This document shows, piece after piece, positions 18,082-26,015 of a stretch of 64,000 nucleotides of DNA. How positions within the stretch are numbered: the first letter of the stretch is position 1; every line of letters starts with the position of its first letter. The stretch comes from Legionella saoudiensis (lineage in GTDB: Bacteria > Pseudomonadota > Gammaproteobacteria > Legionellales > Legionellaceae). The translations under genes and the position numbers were made by a program. The notes under the pieces were generated by a model. The model ran no database searches and was not told the origin of the DNA. It worked only from the letters and a program-made list of their open reading frames with translations. The stretch covers positions 33,174-97,173 of the forward strand of contig NZ_LN901318.1 of assembly GCF_001465875.1 (NCBI RefSeq). Direction: 5' to 3'.

Positions 18082-18900
18082 TTATAAAAAACGCGCAGAT
18101 GCCTCTTCTACGCTTTTAATAAACTCCGGGGATGAGTTTATCTCTTTCAGTCTGGATAATAACTGCGAAAGTTCAAATCCTGAGCGTAATTTAGGTTTAA
18201 TCCAAAGCTCAATGAGTTCTTCTGAATTAAGAATAGTGAAAGGACTTTCGCTTTGTGCAATGACATCGATTGCACAGGCACAGATCCATTTCGATGGTAG
18301 CGCATGTCCTTGAGCATACCCTTTAAAATGGCCGATTTTTATATTGGGGTTTTTCTTATAGTCATTCGTAGCAATTTGTTTAAATTGATTGTAAAAATCA
18401 GGAATTTCAATAAATTTTTTGAATAACAGCAAGGCTGAGGAATTATGCTTTTCCGAGTTTTCTGCAAGAGTTTTAAAATGAATATCCTTTAAAACATTAC
18501 TTGTGATCCCTGTTTTTTCATACAAGCTTTTTTCTGTAGCCTTAATCTTATTGATTATGGACTTAAGCAAGGAGTCCACGGGTCTATAATCAATTTTGTG
18601 TTCTTGGCATTTTTTGTGTAATTCATAAATGGCTTGATAAAAATTATCTGGCATAAAGAGTCTATATCGTTCTAAATCGGTAGCATTAGCATCTTGATGC
18701 TCATGAAAAAACTTAACCATTTGGTCAAACCATGAAATTTCAAATAGCTCGGCCTCTGAAAAAATCGCCTCTTCAGGCAACGGGGGATTAGACTGCCCAT
18801 AACTGTAGGAAATGTTTTCTCCTTTAGTTTTTCGAGCGATCTGAATCAAATCTTCAGACCGCCTGTTTTTTCTTAAAGTAATTTGTAAGGTTTCTTTCAT
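18082..18900 (-). CDS. Unknown protein coupled to MqsRA; paralogue of the 23670-24506 protein
   Basis: A 272-residue soluble protein starting 1 base after the mqsA stop codon, so it is the third gene of the mqsRA operon. It is related along its length to the protein at 23670-24506. Matching segments include RYRLFMPDNFYQ with RFRLPYEFTE, the helix DYRPVDSLLKSIINKIK with ELNIFEPMIASIIQQMK, and the C-terminal block GHALPSKWICACAID with GDTIPTKWLTACAIE. The fold and activity are unknown. Both paralogues adjoin toxin-antitoxin genes, which hints at a linked role. Confidence 0.75.
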   Translation of the reverse strand: MKETLQITLRKNRRSEDLIQIARKTKGENISYSYGQSNPPLPEEAIFSEAELFEISWFDQMVKFFHEHQDANATDLERYRLFMPDNFYQAIYELHKKCQEHKIDYRPVDSLLKSIINKIKATEKSLYEKTGITSNVLKDIHFKTLAENSEKHNSSALLLFKKFIEIPDFYNQFKQIATNDYKKNPNIKIGHFKGYAQGHALPSKWICACAIDVIAQSESPFTILNSEELIELWIKPKLRSGFELSQLLSRLKEINSSPEFIKSVEEASARFL

Positions 18901-18901
18901 T

Positions 18902-19345
18902 TTATAGTGCCCTAGCGCAAGGTTCAGATGGATTTGCTACTTGAGACATCAATAGTTCGTTTAGTTGCTCTGGGTGTTTATCTAAAAGCACTAAAAGCAT
19001 GCTTAAAGGTTTGGGTATTGGGTTTGTTCCTCGCTCATATCGGTTAAACGAGTTAATACCACCACCAAAGAGACGACTGGCATCTTTTTGATTCAAATTC
19101 AAATGTTTTCGTATTTTGGTAATTTCACCAGGCGTTAATATTCCATCAATTCGTGAGCGATGCTCTTGAATTTCTAAGGCAGTGGCTTTGTTATCCTCAG
19201 GACTTATCACTCCTTCGCCACATGAGTCGCACCAAAGGGCAGGTTGAATGATCTCGAAGGAGTGCTTTTTATAATGATACGTTGTTTTACGTCCTTCATG
19301 TATCGCTGCCAGTTCACCACAAATGGGACATCGTTCTTTTGTCAT
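18902..19345 (-). CDS. mqsA: MqsA-family antitoxin
   Basis: A 147-residue antitoxin. The N-terminal zinc-binding half has CPIC (residues 6-9) and CDSC, and the C-terminal half is a helix-turn-helix (LNQKDASRLFGGGINSFNRYERG), the two-part plan of MqsA. ATG 19345 was taken as the start because AAGGAG precedes it directly and the zinc motif is then at the proper distance. In this family the antitoxin binds MqsR and represses the operon at AACCT-N3-AGGTT palindromes, which are present upstream. Confidence 0.92.
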   Translation of the reverse strand: MTKERCPICGELAAIHEGRKTTYHYKKHSFEIIQPALWCDSCGEGVISPEDNKATALEIQEHRSRIDGILTPGEITKIRKHLNLNQKDASRLFGGGINSFNRYERGTNPIPKPLSMLLVLLDKHPEQLNELLMSQVANPSEPCARAL

Positions 19346-19346
19346 A

Positions 19347-19655
19347 TTATTTCTCCTTAAATGAGAGAATAAGTTCGCCATAGGTGTTTACTTGAAACTT
19401 AATGTATAAATGAACACCTTTAAAATTAGATTTATATACATCTTGCCAAGCTGTAAAGCCTGGGGTTATTGGTTCCATTGACTTATAAAAATCATTACTT
19501 GTTAAGCTTTGTATGGCCTCTACTACATCTTGATCGGAAAAACCGAGAGCTAATTGTCCTTGTTTGGCTGATACCGTCATCCGTAATTTATGTTCATTGT
19601 TAAACGCTTTTTTAATGTCGTTTAAATTATAACTTGGTCGTTTTGATGCACTCAT
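19347..19655 (-). CDS. mqsR: MqsR-family mRNA interferase toxin
   Basis: A 102-residue toxin with MqsR character: NDIKKAFNNEHKLRMTVSAK, a central LGFSDQDVVEAIQSL helix, and LYIKFQVNTYGELILSFKEK at the C terminus. The family cleaves mRNA at GC-rich trinucleotides. The toxin gene comes first, and its stop is 1 base from the antitoxin start, as in E. coli mqsRA. The start was placed at ATG 19655; an upstream TTG would add only four residues. Confidence 0.92.
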   Translation of the reverse strand: MSASKRPSYNLNDIKKAFNNEHKLRMTVSAKQGQLALGFSDQDVVEAIQSLTSNDFYKSMEPITPGFTAWQDVYKSNFKGVHLYIKFQVNTYGELILSFKEK

Positions 19656-19672
19656 GACATTGCCCAAATTAT

Positions 19673-19685
19673 AACCTTTAAGGTT
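19673..19685. promoter_or_regulatory. MqsA-type operator, perfect
   Basis: AACCT-TTA-AGGTT, 18 bases before the mqsR start. It matches the palindrome known to be bound by MqsA. Confidence 0.85.
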
Positions 19686-19706
19686 ATTATAAGTATAAAC
19701 TAAAAT

Positions 19707-19719
19707 AACCTCAAGAGTT
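19707..19719. promoter_or_regulatory. MqsA-type operator, imperfect second copy
   Basis: AACCT-CAA-GAGTT, 34 bases from the first operator centre to centre. Two bases of the right half site are changed. Paired sites are usual for mqsRA promoters. Confidence 0.6.
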
Positions 19720-19772
19720 ACGTTGTTCGATTAAATACATTGTAATATAGGAGTGTTAATTGCGCAACAATA

Positions 19773-19818
19773 ATTTGCAACAAATATTTGTTGCAAATGT
19801 CTGCTTCTATGGTATTCT
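19773..19818 (+). promoter_or_regulatory. ardB promoter with 26-bp perfect palindrome
   Basis: Bases 19773-19798 form a perfect 26-base palindrome with half site ATTTGCAACAAAT. It contains CAACAA-N4-TTGTTG and overlaps the -35 hexamer TTGCAA (19791-19796). A -10 TATTCT (19813-19818) follows at 16-base spacing. The same half sites recur at 20531-20546 before the 20620 gene. Confidence 0.7.
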
Positions 19819-19868
19819 ATAAATGTCTTATAAAAGACACACGTTTATAACACAAATAAGGATTAATA

Positions 19869-20276
19869 ATGAACCAAGAAAGAATCATTCATAAGCAACT
19901 CGTTTTACAAAGAAATCGCCTAAACTTCCTTCCTAAACATGTTAAAAAACATTTTATTCAATTTGAAAATATTATTTATTACCTTGCGCATTCCATGTGC
20001 CATCAATACACCGGAGGGTACTGGGATTTTTATGAGTTAAGCAACGAGGGGTTTTTTCTTGCCCCTGAAAGCACACAGCAATTTGAGATTTATGTGGACG
20101 GAAATGGTTTTAATGGGATTGTTAGTCCAGAGGCGCTAGGAGTAATTCTTACATTATTTTCGATTAACGGGATTGCAGGGAAGGGTGAAGAGTATTTAAT
20201 CGATAAATATTATTCCTTGCGTGATTATGCACTACAGCACGAAGAGCGGGATTTAATTTTGCTCGCAATTGATTAA
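19869..20276 (+). CDS. ardB: Antirestriction protein, ArdB/KlcA family
   Basis: A 135-residue protein with the family hallmark YTGGYWDFYELSNEGFFLAP (residues 44-63) and the C-terminal helix region of ArdB/KlcA proteins. These proteins relieve type I restriction of incoming plasmid DNA. The leader carries ACACACGTTTA and AACACAAATAAGGAT, shared with the gene at 20620, so the two are likely co-regulated. A hairpin with CTCCC/GGGAG arms follows the stop (20284-20300). Confidence 0.93.
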   Translation: MNQERIIHKQLVLQRNRLNFLPKHVKKHFIQFENIIYYLAHSMCHQYTGGYWDFYELSNEGFFLAPESTQQFEIYVDGNGFNGIVSPEALGVILTLFSINGIAGKGEEYLIDKYYSLRDYALQHEERDLILLAID

Positions 20277-20336
20277 CGCTGTTGCTCCCTAATTGGGGAG
20301 CATATCAATATATATTGAACATAAGGATAATAAGAA

Positions 20337-20456
20337 ATGACTAAAAGAATACTCCGCTTACTTGGTGCGCCACTGCAAAAAACTTGCGATTCGATCAAGA
20401 GAAAAAGAAACAAACGATTAATGATGTCTTACGCTTTGAAACTTAACACCAAATAA
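20337..20456 (+). CDS. Very small basic protein (39 aa)
   Basis: A 39-residue frame with AAGGATAATAAGAA before ATG 20337. The peptide is strongly basic (KRKRNKR in the middle). Coding potential is plausible but weak. It may be a leader peptide or a genuine small protein. Confidence 0.3.
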   Translation: MTKRILRLLGAPLQKTCDSIKRKRNKRLMMSYALKLNTK

Positions 20457-20530
20457 ATGCAGGTAATGCACGGAATATAATGTTTAAAATATCGTATTCA
20501 TTCTTTTAAGCTGAGCTAAACAATTATCCG

Positions 20531-20571
20531 CAACAATATTTTGTTGACTTCTCCGATAACTATGTTATTAT
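20531..20571 (+). promoter_or_regulatory. Promoter with CAACAA-N4-TTGTTG operator before the 20620 gene
   Basis: The operator CAACAA-TATT-TTGTTG occupies 20531-20546. It overlaps the -35 TTGACT (20544-20549); -10 TATTAT follows at 20566-20571 with 16-base spacing. The layout copies the ardB promoter. Confidence 0.65.
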
Positions 20572-20619
20572 ATAACTGTCTACTACAGACACACGTTTAA
20601 AACACAAAAGGATATAAAC

Positions 20620-21672
20620 ATGACTTACGTAACAAACATAGAAAATGATTTAATTCAACGTATCCCTCAAGCAACAGAGTTCCTTAATGATATTAACCAA
20701 TCCTTAGCAGAACTAGCATTTATTAACACCTCATTCTCCCCTGACAAAAGAGCTGCAAATGTACGTGTTGAGTACGTGGAAGTTTTGTTAAAAGATAAAA
20801 TAATAGTACTGGAAGAAATAGGTAATGCCTTAAAAAGAGGGGCGGAAGTAAGGACCGATTTTGAAGTAATTGTTGAAGAATGGTTTATGTCACATCGTGA
20901 AAAATTATGTAGTGGTTACAATTCATGGTTACATGCTCACGCAAAAGTTGCATCGAGTTTTGTTGTTGGACCCGCAAACTTTCCCGTTGAAAGAAATCAA
21001 AAACTTTCCGGTTATGCTGATGCTAAATATTTGTCAATTGATGAGTTTAGAAAGAAATCAATCAAAAAAATTTTGAAATATATCTTACCTTATGGCGATG
21101 GTTTTTCTATCCAAACGGACGATCCCCGCGCCTGCGACAAAATCCAAAATAAAATTGCTGAATTAGAAAAGCAGCGAGAAGATAAGAAAGCGATCAATAA
21201 GTTGATTCGAGCCTATTTTAAAAATGGCAGTTCTGAAATATCGTCTGAAAATTTAGAAGACTTTAAAAATAAATTACGCACTGAATTTAATCTGGATGAA
21301 GAAGAAATAATGTATATATTGAAACCTGATTATTTCGGAAAAATTAGAGGCTTTGCAAGGTTTGAGTTGCAAAATTTAGGGGCTAATATTAAGCGTTATA
21401 GAAAAAGAATAACCGAGGTCGAAAAGACAAACTCTAAAACGATAGATGACGCGTTTGAGAATGGGATTAAGGTAACAATTAGTGACGATCAAAAGATTTG
21501 CATTCACTTTGGTTTCAAGCCAAGCGAGGAAATAAGAACCCTACTTAAAGAAAATTCATTTAAGTTTTCACGAAATCGAAATAATGCATGGGTGCGAAAA
21601 TTTACTTTAAACGCAGCATACAGTTATAAGCAATACATTAAGCCAAAAATTGAATTACTTGAAAGCAGTTGA
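20620..21672 (+). CDS. Hypothetical plasmid-type protein with a C-terminal 'FKFSR-W' module
   Basis: A 350-residue soluble, charged protein. The middle is helical with a coiled-coil tendency (IQNKIAELEKQREDKKAINK). The last 70 residues hold ISDDQKICIHFGF and then IRTLLKENSFKFSRNRNNAW, a pattern like a C-terminal module seen in other plasmid and phage proteins, where a short helix is followed by FxW/F-x-basic-W. A degenerate copy of this end lies at 30224-30430. Its promoter matches that of ardB, so it is probably expressed early after transfer. A hairpin at 21679-21696 follows. Function unknown. Confidence 0.7.
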   Translation: MTYVTNIENDLIQRIPQATEFLNDINQSLAELAFINTSFSPDKRAANVRVEYVEVLLKDKIIVLEEIGNALKRGAEVRTDFEVIVEEWFMSHREKLCSGYNSWLHAHAKVASSFVVGPANFPVERNQKLSGYADAKYLSIDEFRKKSIKKILKYILPYGDGFSIQTDDPRACDKIQNKIAELEKQREDKKAINKLIRAYFKNGSSEISSENLEDFKNKLRTEFNLDEEEIMYILKPDYFGKIRGFARFELQNLGANIKRYRKRITEVEKTNSKTIDDAFENGIKVTISDDQKICIHFGFKPSEEIRTLLKENSFKFSRNRNNAWVRKFTLNAAYSYKQYIKPKIELLESS

Positions 21673-21678
21673 AACAGC

Positions 21679-21696
21679 AAAGCCCTTCGGGGCTTT
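21679..21696 (+). terminator. Hairpin after the 20620 gene
   Basis: AAAGCCC-TTCG-GGGCTTT, a stable 7-base stem with a tetraloop 6 bases after the stop codon. There is no long T-run, so termination strength is uncertain. Confidence 0.6.
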
Positions 21697-21724
21697 CTAA
21701 GAGTAAGAAGAAACTCTAAATTTT

Positions 21725-21957
21725 CTATATTTGGGGTTTATCCGCATATCTAGACCAAACTGGCAATAAAGAGTTATCTTATTGATTTTACAAGCATCTT
21801 ATTTGGTCCTTTATTTCATAAAATAGAATGCATAACCCACAAAATGGCTTGCTAAGCAGATTTTTTTTCAATAAAAGGGCATTTAGTTTTATATTTGTCC
21901 TAATATATCAAGCCATTGCTTAATTGGGCCAAATATGCGGAAAAACCCTATATTGAG
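21725..21957. repeat. Inverted pair of interspersed repeats R2 and R3
   Basis: R2 (21725-21767, minus orientation) and R3 (21915-21957, plus orientation) are diverged inverted copies of the sequence also seen at 6594-6636. The shared core is ATATGCGGA followed by AACCC and an AT-rich end. The 147 bases between them are non-coding. The structure resembles an old MITE of about 230 bases. Confidence 0.45.
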
Positions 21958-21966
21958 GTAAATACA

Positions 21967-22281
21967 ATGGCAAATTATATCGTTAAAATACCGCATAATG
22001 GGAAAGATTATTATTTAATATGGGATACTAACGTTGATGCGCCTGCTATTTATGGCTGTAGTTTGAGAGCTTTAAAAAATTATTATCTGCAAGAATATGG
22101 TGAAAAAGGTTTGCATGATTTGCAAGAGCGGTTGAATCGTGTTGAGAAAAAAGGTGTGTCTTCACATATTCATAGTAATTTTGATGAACTTATTGTGTGT
22201 AATAGAGCAGGGGAGAATGAAGAAGAATTGACCAAGCAAGAAATTATAGAAAAATTCTGTAGGGAAGAACTCTACGTTTAA
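21967..22281 (+). CDS. Conserved hypothetical protein with a broken paralogue in the window
   Basis: A 104-residue protein starting MANYIVKIPHNGKDYYLIWD. ATG 21967 was chosen because GAGG lies 9-12 bases upstream and the paralogue at 9992-10306 begins at the same point. The longer frame to 21916 would run into the interspersed repeat. A tidy alpha/beta composition and duplication on the element suggest a selected small protein. I do not know its function. Confidence 0.8.
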   Translation: MANYIVKIPHNGKDYYLIWDTNVDAPAIYGCSLRALKNYYLQEYGEKGLHDLQERLNRVEKKGVSSHIHSNFDELIVCNRAGENEEELTKQEIIEKFCREELYV

Positions 22282-22334
22282 TAGGGATTCTACACGAGAA
22301 ACGCCCAAATATAAGTACTAGTAAAGGAATGAAG

Positions 22335-22514
22335 ATGGATGAGGAAAAAACAAAATTTTCAATTGTGGATGAGCATTGGCAGGTGTTTGATGACATATCT
22401 GAAAACGAAAGTTATAAAAATTTTAAAGCTCATGCAAATGAATTGGGCAAGACGATGAAAGAGGCTTTTGCTAATGTCATAGAAATCCAAAAAACTATTA
22501 ACGATGATAGCTAG
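22335..22514 (+). CDS. Small acidic hypothetical protein (59 aa)
   Basis: Small acidic helical protein. ATG 22335 is preferred over ATG 22329 because AAAGGA would touch the earlier start and is 7 bases from the later one. It follows the 21967 gene by about 50 bases on the same strand, so the two may be an operon. Confidence 0.5.
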   Translation: MDEEKTKFSIVDEHWQVFDDISENESYKNFKAHANELGKTMKEAFANVIEIQKTINDDS

Positions 22515-22940
22515 AGCGCTTTTATAACCTAGAGAAGGGTAGGGGCAAAAATTAGGTCTAAATATTTATGTTTAGTCTGCCGTGATAATCAGACCTAATG
22601 TAGCTATAGTTGAAATTGATTATTTCTAGCTAATTGGGGTCGTCTGGAAGAACCCCCAAAAAGATACAGACGAACATTGTACTTTGATGATTTATAGGGA
22701 ATTTTATTTGATGTGGCCACCCCAAGAAGGTTATATGATACTTTTGGCCCTACTCGCCTAAGAGTAGTCAAAATAATATAATAAAACATCGAGCGGTTTT
22801 TTTAAACAACAAATACCCCTTTAAACCATACATCAATGTTTGTATTGGCAATTTAATATTGGTTATGTATTTGATAGTGACACTGTACTTTTATGATAGT
22901 GTCATTATCAACTTGGGTTCAATTAGCCAGGCTCTTATTT
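22515..22940. other. Intergenic stretch with a long hairpin
   Basis: No gene is supported. Bases 22872-22884 and 22898-22910 are 13-base inverted repeats (TGATA(G/A)TGACACT) with one mismatch and a 13-base loop, just past the end of the minus-strand antitoxin gene. Without a T-run this may be an mRNA-end stabilising hairpin or a protein site rather than an intrinsic terminator. A 61-codon frame on the minus strand at 22604-22789 has no family character. Confidence 0.5.
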
Positions 22941-23231
22941 TTAAGCTTGTAATTGTAAGGTTAATCGCATATTGAGCGCATCAGCTACTTTGACCAATGT
23001 TTCCAGAGAAGGAATAAATGAACTGCTGCCACTTTCAAGGCGAGAGACAACGGACTGCTTGCTGCCTATTTTTTTTGCAAGTTCTGATTGGGTCATGTGG
23101 CGCTCTTTGCGTGCATTCGCAATCATTACCGCAATGTTATTAATAATTTGTTCGCGTTCGTAATGCTTTGCAAAATCATCATCCTGCTTGATTTTATTGT
23201 CAATAAATTCATTCAAGGTAAGTGCTTTCAT
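22941..23231 (-). CDS. HigA/XRE-type antitoxin
   Basis: A 96-residue protein with a C-terminal XRE helix-turn-helix (MTQSELAKKIGSKQSVVSRL then PSLETLVKVADAL) and an N-terminal toxin-binding segment. It overlaps the toxin gene by 23 bases. Acts as antitoxin and probable autorepressor of the RelE-type partner. Confidence 0.92.
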   Translation of the reverse strand: MKALTLNEFIDNKIKQDDDFAKHYEREQIINNIAVMIANARKERHMTQSELAKKIGSKQSVVSRLESGSSSFIPSLETLVKVADALNMRLTLQLQA

Positions 23232-23562
23232 TATCGTATACCTCCATCATGCGTTTTTCAGCAAGCTCAATCTCTTGCTTTGGTGCTTTTTGCGATTGTT
23301 TTTTGTATGCATGTAAAAGTACTATAATCTCTTTTTGAATACATACATAAAAAAAGCGATAGCCACTGCGAGATGTTTTGATCTTAATTTCCCAGAGCGA
23401 TCCTTTTATTTGTCTAAATTGTACGCGCGGGCTATCGAAGCCAAGCTCCTCGATGTTTTTCAAGCATCCAGCAATACGCGCGATTTCATCTGGCGGTAAA
23501 TCGTTTAGGAATTCCGCCACCGGGTTTTTTCCCGATTGTTTTTGGTAGAATTTTACTTTCAT
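23209..23562 (-). CDS. RelE/HigB-type toxin (Gp49-like)
   Basis: A 117-residue toxin with the phage-derived Gp49-like (PF05973) pattern: KNPVAEFLNDLPPDEIARI, FRQIKGSLWEIKIKTSRSGY, then RFFYVCI and LLHAYKKQSQKAP. The expected activity is ribosome-dependent mRNA cleavage. A TATAAT-like box and a GTGA-N5-TCAC palindrome (23582-23594) lie just upstream and probably form the promoter and operator. Confidence 0.92.
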   Translation of the reverse strand: MKVKFYQKQSGKNPVAEFLNDLPPDEIARIAGCLKNIEELGFDSPRVQFRQIKGSLWEIKIKTSRSGYRFFYVCIQKEIIVLLHAYKKQSQKAPKQEIELAEKRMMEVYDNESTYLE

Positions 23563-23669
23563 AATTAATTATAGCATAAATGTGATAATTTCACCATTGT
23601 TAAACCCATGAAGTCCAATTTTTTAGTTAATGGGATTTTGTGATCCTCCCCTTTATAAGTAGGCTTCAA

Positions 23670-24506
23670 CTAATTAGTTGAAGTTTTATCATGTAGGTTT
23701 TTATAGCATTTGATTTTATCCATTAACTCATTTTTATTGAGATGAATAATTTTCTTAATTACGAGCTCAGGGTCATGGCTTTGATCTAATAATTGCTTCG
23801 CCCATAGCATAAAGACATCATCTTCAGTGAGCATCGTGAATAATATTTCTGGCTTCTCTTTAAATAATAATTCTATAGCACAGGCTGTAAGCCATTTGGT
23901 AGGAATTGTGTCTCCATGAGCCATGCTTTGAATGGCCATTGGCGAGAAGCTTTTGTCTTTTTTAAATAATTCTTTTGCTAGCGCATGTAATTTTTCAGAA
24001 CGGTTGTAAATTGATTGTATTTCGGCAAAAACAGCTTGCATTTGGCGAGTAAAATCCTGCTTTTTATATTCTGCAAGATTTGCCTTGGTTAAAATCGTTA
24101 ATGCCTCTTCTTTGCTCTGGCCCGAAAGTTTGCTAACGGCGATTTTCATTTGTTGAATGATGCTTGCTATCATTGGTTCAAAAATGTTGAGTTCGACATT
24201 GTTTTGATGACAAAGAATTTCAATTTGGTCTAATGTCTCGGTGAACTCATAAGGCAGTCGGAAGCGGAAATCAATTAATGAATTTTGTGGTGTTGGATGT
24301 AGCTGTTGATAAATCGCTGTAATATTTTGGATAAATTGTTTAAGTTCAATCAGTTCATTTATGGATAATTTAGCCCATCCGTCAAAAGAGTCGGGGGCAT
24401 CCATTAGAAATGAGCCATATAAAACCTTTGAGTCAGCTTGTTTTACATAAACTCGCGGAGCTTTCCGTGAGTTTTGTCTAATTTCGAATCTTAAGAGCTT
24501 ATTCAT
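23670..24506 (-). CDS. Unknown protein, paralogue of the MqsRA-linked 18082-18900 protein
   Basis: A 278-residue soluble protein sharing similarity with the 18082-18900 product throughout, most clearly in the C-terminal GDTIPTKWLTACAIELLF block. It is translationally coupled to the upstream gene through a TAATG overlap at 24506, and its stop is about 107 bases from the start of a RelE/HigA pair on the same strand. No fold is recognised; the first 35 residues are basic. Confidence 0.7.
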   Translation of the reverse strand: MNKLLRFEIRQNSRKAPRVYVKQADSKVLYGSFLMDAPDSFDGWAKLSINELIELKQFIQNITAIYQQLHPTPQNSLIDFRFRLPYEFTETLDQIEILCHQNNVELNIFEPMIASIIQQMKIAVSKLSGQSKEEALTILTKANLAEYKKQDFTRQMQAVFAEIQSIYNRSEKLHALAKELFKKDKSFSPMAIQSMAHGDTIPTKWLTACAIELLFKEKPEILFTMLTEDDVFMLWAKQLLDQSHDPELVIKKIIHLNKNELMDKIKCYKNLHDKTSTN

Positions 24507-25333
24507 TAAGCAGCCTCTAATAAAATAAGTGGTGAATTGTTGTTATATTGAGATGCAATCTCTTTTGCATCGTTTAGTCGTGTATATGTTTTGTTTGTTG
24601 CTAAATTAACATAGTATTTTTTTCCTGCTTGTTTGTAATGGTGTTTTGCGCGAAATGCAAATACAGGTGTATTGATAACCCCCCCTATTAAGCAGATTTT
24701 CATGCTTCTAGTGATGGCTTCGGTATCATGAAGGGTTTCATTAAAGTACTTGCCAAGTATATGATGTTCATTGAGCTCATATAAGCATTTTAAATTGTTC
24801 CATCGATTTCCATAATAGCGCATGTAATAGGTAACACCTGTAATATTTATTTTTCTGGCGCGAGTTTCGTAACGTTTATAACTGGAACGCCTCAAGGAAT
24901 AATAAGGTTTAAACGCTTGCAACATAGGCAGTGTTTCTTGTTGGCCATATAAATAAACAAGATTATTAAACTGTGCGTCAAGCTTCGCTTTTTGCGTTCG
25001 TGCGTCCCCTAACTTAATCCTTATCGCCTCTAGCGATTGGATAATGAAGTCAATGCCTTGCTTATCTAGGGTTGGTATGTCATGCAATGATATTTCGGTT
25101 TGATACTCCAGGCGCTCGAATGTTCTGAGGGCTTTACATAGCTGCGGGTAATGGATTAGCGTGTCGAGTTCCACGGGTTTTCCCACCGCTTCTTTAAGAG
25201 ATAATCTATTCCAATAAGAGTAGGAAATCTCTTGGGGTCGCGTACACTGCGGTGTCAATCGTAATGCACTTAGTAAGTCATTTAATGAAAGGCTCAAATC
25301 AAGTGGTACTTTTCCCGAGTCTAAAGTAATCAT
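24506..25333 (-). CDS. Hypothetical protein (275 aa)
   Basis: A 275-residue protein, first of a two-gene set with the 23670 gene (TAATG overlap). It contains a basic Tyr/Arg-rich region (PYYSLRRSSYKRYETRARKI, residues about 143-162) and a second one near 185 (MRYYGNRWNNLKC), which would suit nucleic-acid contact. No recognised domain. The operon position suggests that it acts with the paralogue-family protein. Confidence 0.65.
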   Translation of the reverse strand: MITLDSGKVPLDLSLSLNDLLSALRLTPQCTRPQEISYSYWNRLSLKEAVGKPVELDTLIHYPQLCKALRTFERLEYQTEISLHDIPTLDKQGIDFIIQSLEAIRIKLGDARTQKAKLDAQFNNLVYLYGQQETLPMLQAFKPYYSLRRSSYKRYETRARKINITGVTYYMRYYGNRWNNLKCLYELNEHHILGKYFNETLHDTEAITRSMKICLIGGVINTPVFAFRAKHHYKQAGKKYYVNLATNKTYTRLNDAKEIASQYNNNSPLILLEAA

Positions 25334-25447
25334 AGCTTCCTCGTTTTTTCTTTTAGTGTCCCAATGACAGAACTTAGTCTATTCGTAATTTTTCTTGAAG
25401 TCAACGAATTTATAAAATTTAAATACAAATAATAATCGCGATTAATG

Positions 25448-25496
25448 TTTACAATATATAGATTTTTTGAGATAATACTCGTGTTCACTTAGGAAC
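25448..25496 (+). promoter_or_regulatory. Promoter A of a three-gene family (before the J-domain gene)
   Basis: The -35 TTTACA (25448-25453) and a GATAAT-like -10 (25471-25476) are followed by GTTC-ACTTAG-GAAC (25483-25496) near the expected +1. Nearly the same arrangement occurs at 26602-26648 and 27652-27699. Confidence 0.6.
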
Positions 25497-25523
25497 AATA
25501 AAGAAAAATAAAGGAGTTAAATT

Positions 25524-26009
25524 ATGAATCAATACGATGCTCTAAAGGTGCTTGGTTTATCAGGTCAAGTGACTCAAGAGGATATCAAAATAGCTTATAA
25601 ACGAGCATGTTCCAAATTTCATCCCGATAAAAATCCAGCAGGCCTTGAAATCATGAAGATGGTTAATTTGGCTTATGACGCATTAAAATCATTCGATGGC
25701 AAGGCCTCCATTTCTCAAGATGCGGCACAATATGGGGAAGCCGCGGCAAACGCATTGAATGCAATCAGTGGCCTTAACCTTATTGTAGAAATTTGTGGCG
25801 CATGGGTTTGGGTTACAGGAGATACAAAGCCTCACAAAGATTCGTTAAAAGCAGCAAAATTCAAATGGGCACCTAAAAAATCCTGTTGGTATTTCAGACC
25901 AGAGGATGCAAAGCGCTCTCGCTCTCAAGGTAATTATTCACTACAAGACATTCGGGAAAAATACGGCAGTGTGCAGTTTTCAGGGTGCGCACCCCTCCAT
26001 CTACCTTAA
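25524..26009 (+). CDS. DnaJ-like protein: J domain plus a plasmid-type C-terminal module
   Basis: A 161-residue protein. Residues 1-60 are a J domain with the HPDK motif (KFHPDKNP), so it should stimulate an Hsp70. The C-terminal part contains DSLKAAKFKWAPKKSCWYFR, a short helix followed by a strand and Trp, similar in pattern to the end of the 20620-21672 protein. Such J proteins occur on plasmids and ICEs. A strong hairpin at 26016-26035 follows. Transcribed from promoter A. Confidence 0.88.
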   Translation: MNQYDALKVLGLSGQVTQEDIKIAYKRACSKFHPDKNPAGLEIMKMVNLAYDALKSFDGKASISQDAAQYGEAAANALNAISGLNLIVEICGAWVWVTGDTKPHKDSLKAAKFKWAPKKSCWYFRPEDAKRSRSQGNYSLQDIREKYGSVQFSGCAPLHLP

Positions 26010-26015
26010 TACTCC

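Noticed and set aside
22604..22789. 61-codon minus-strand frame
   Set aside because: No supporting start site or family character; listed under the spacer.
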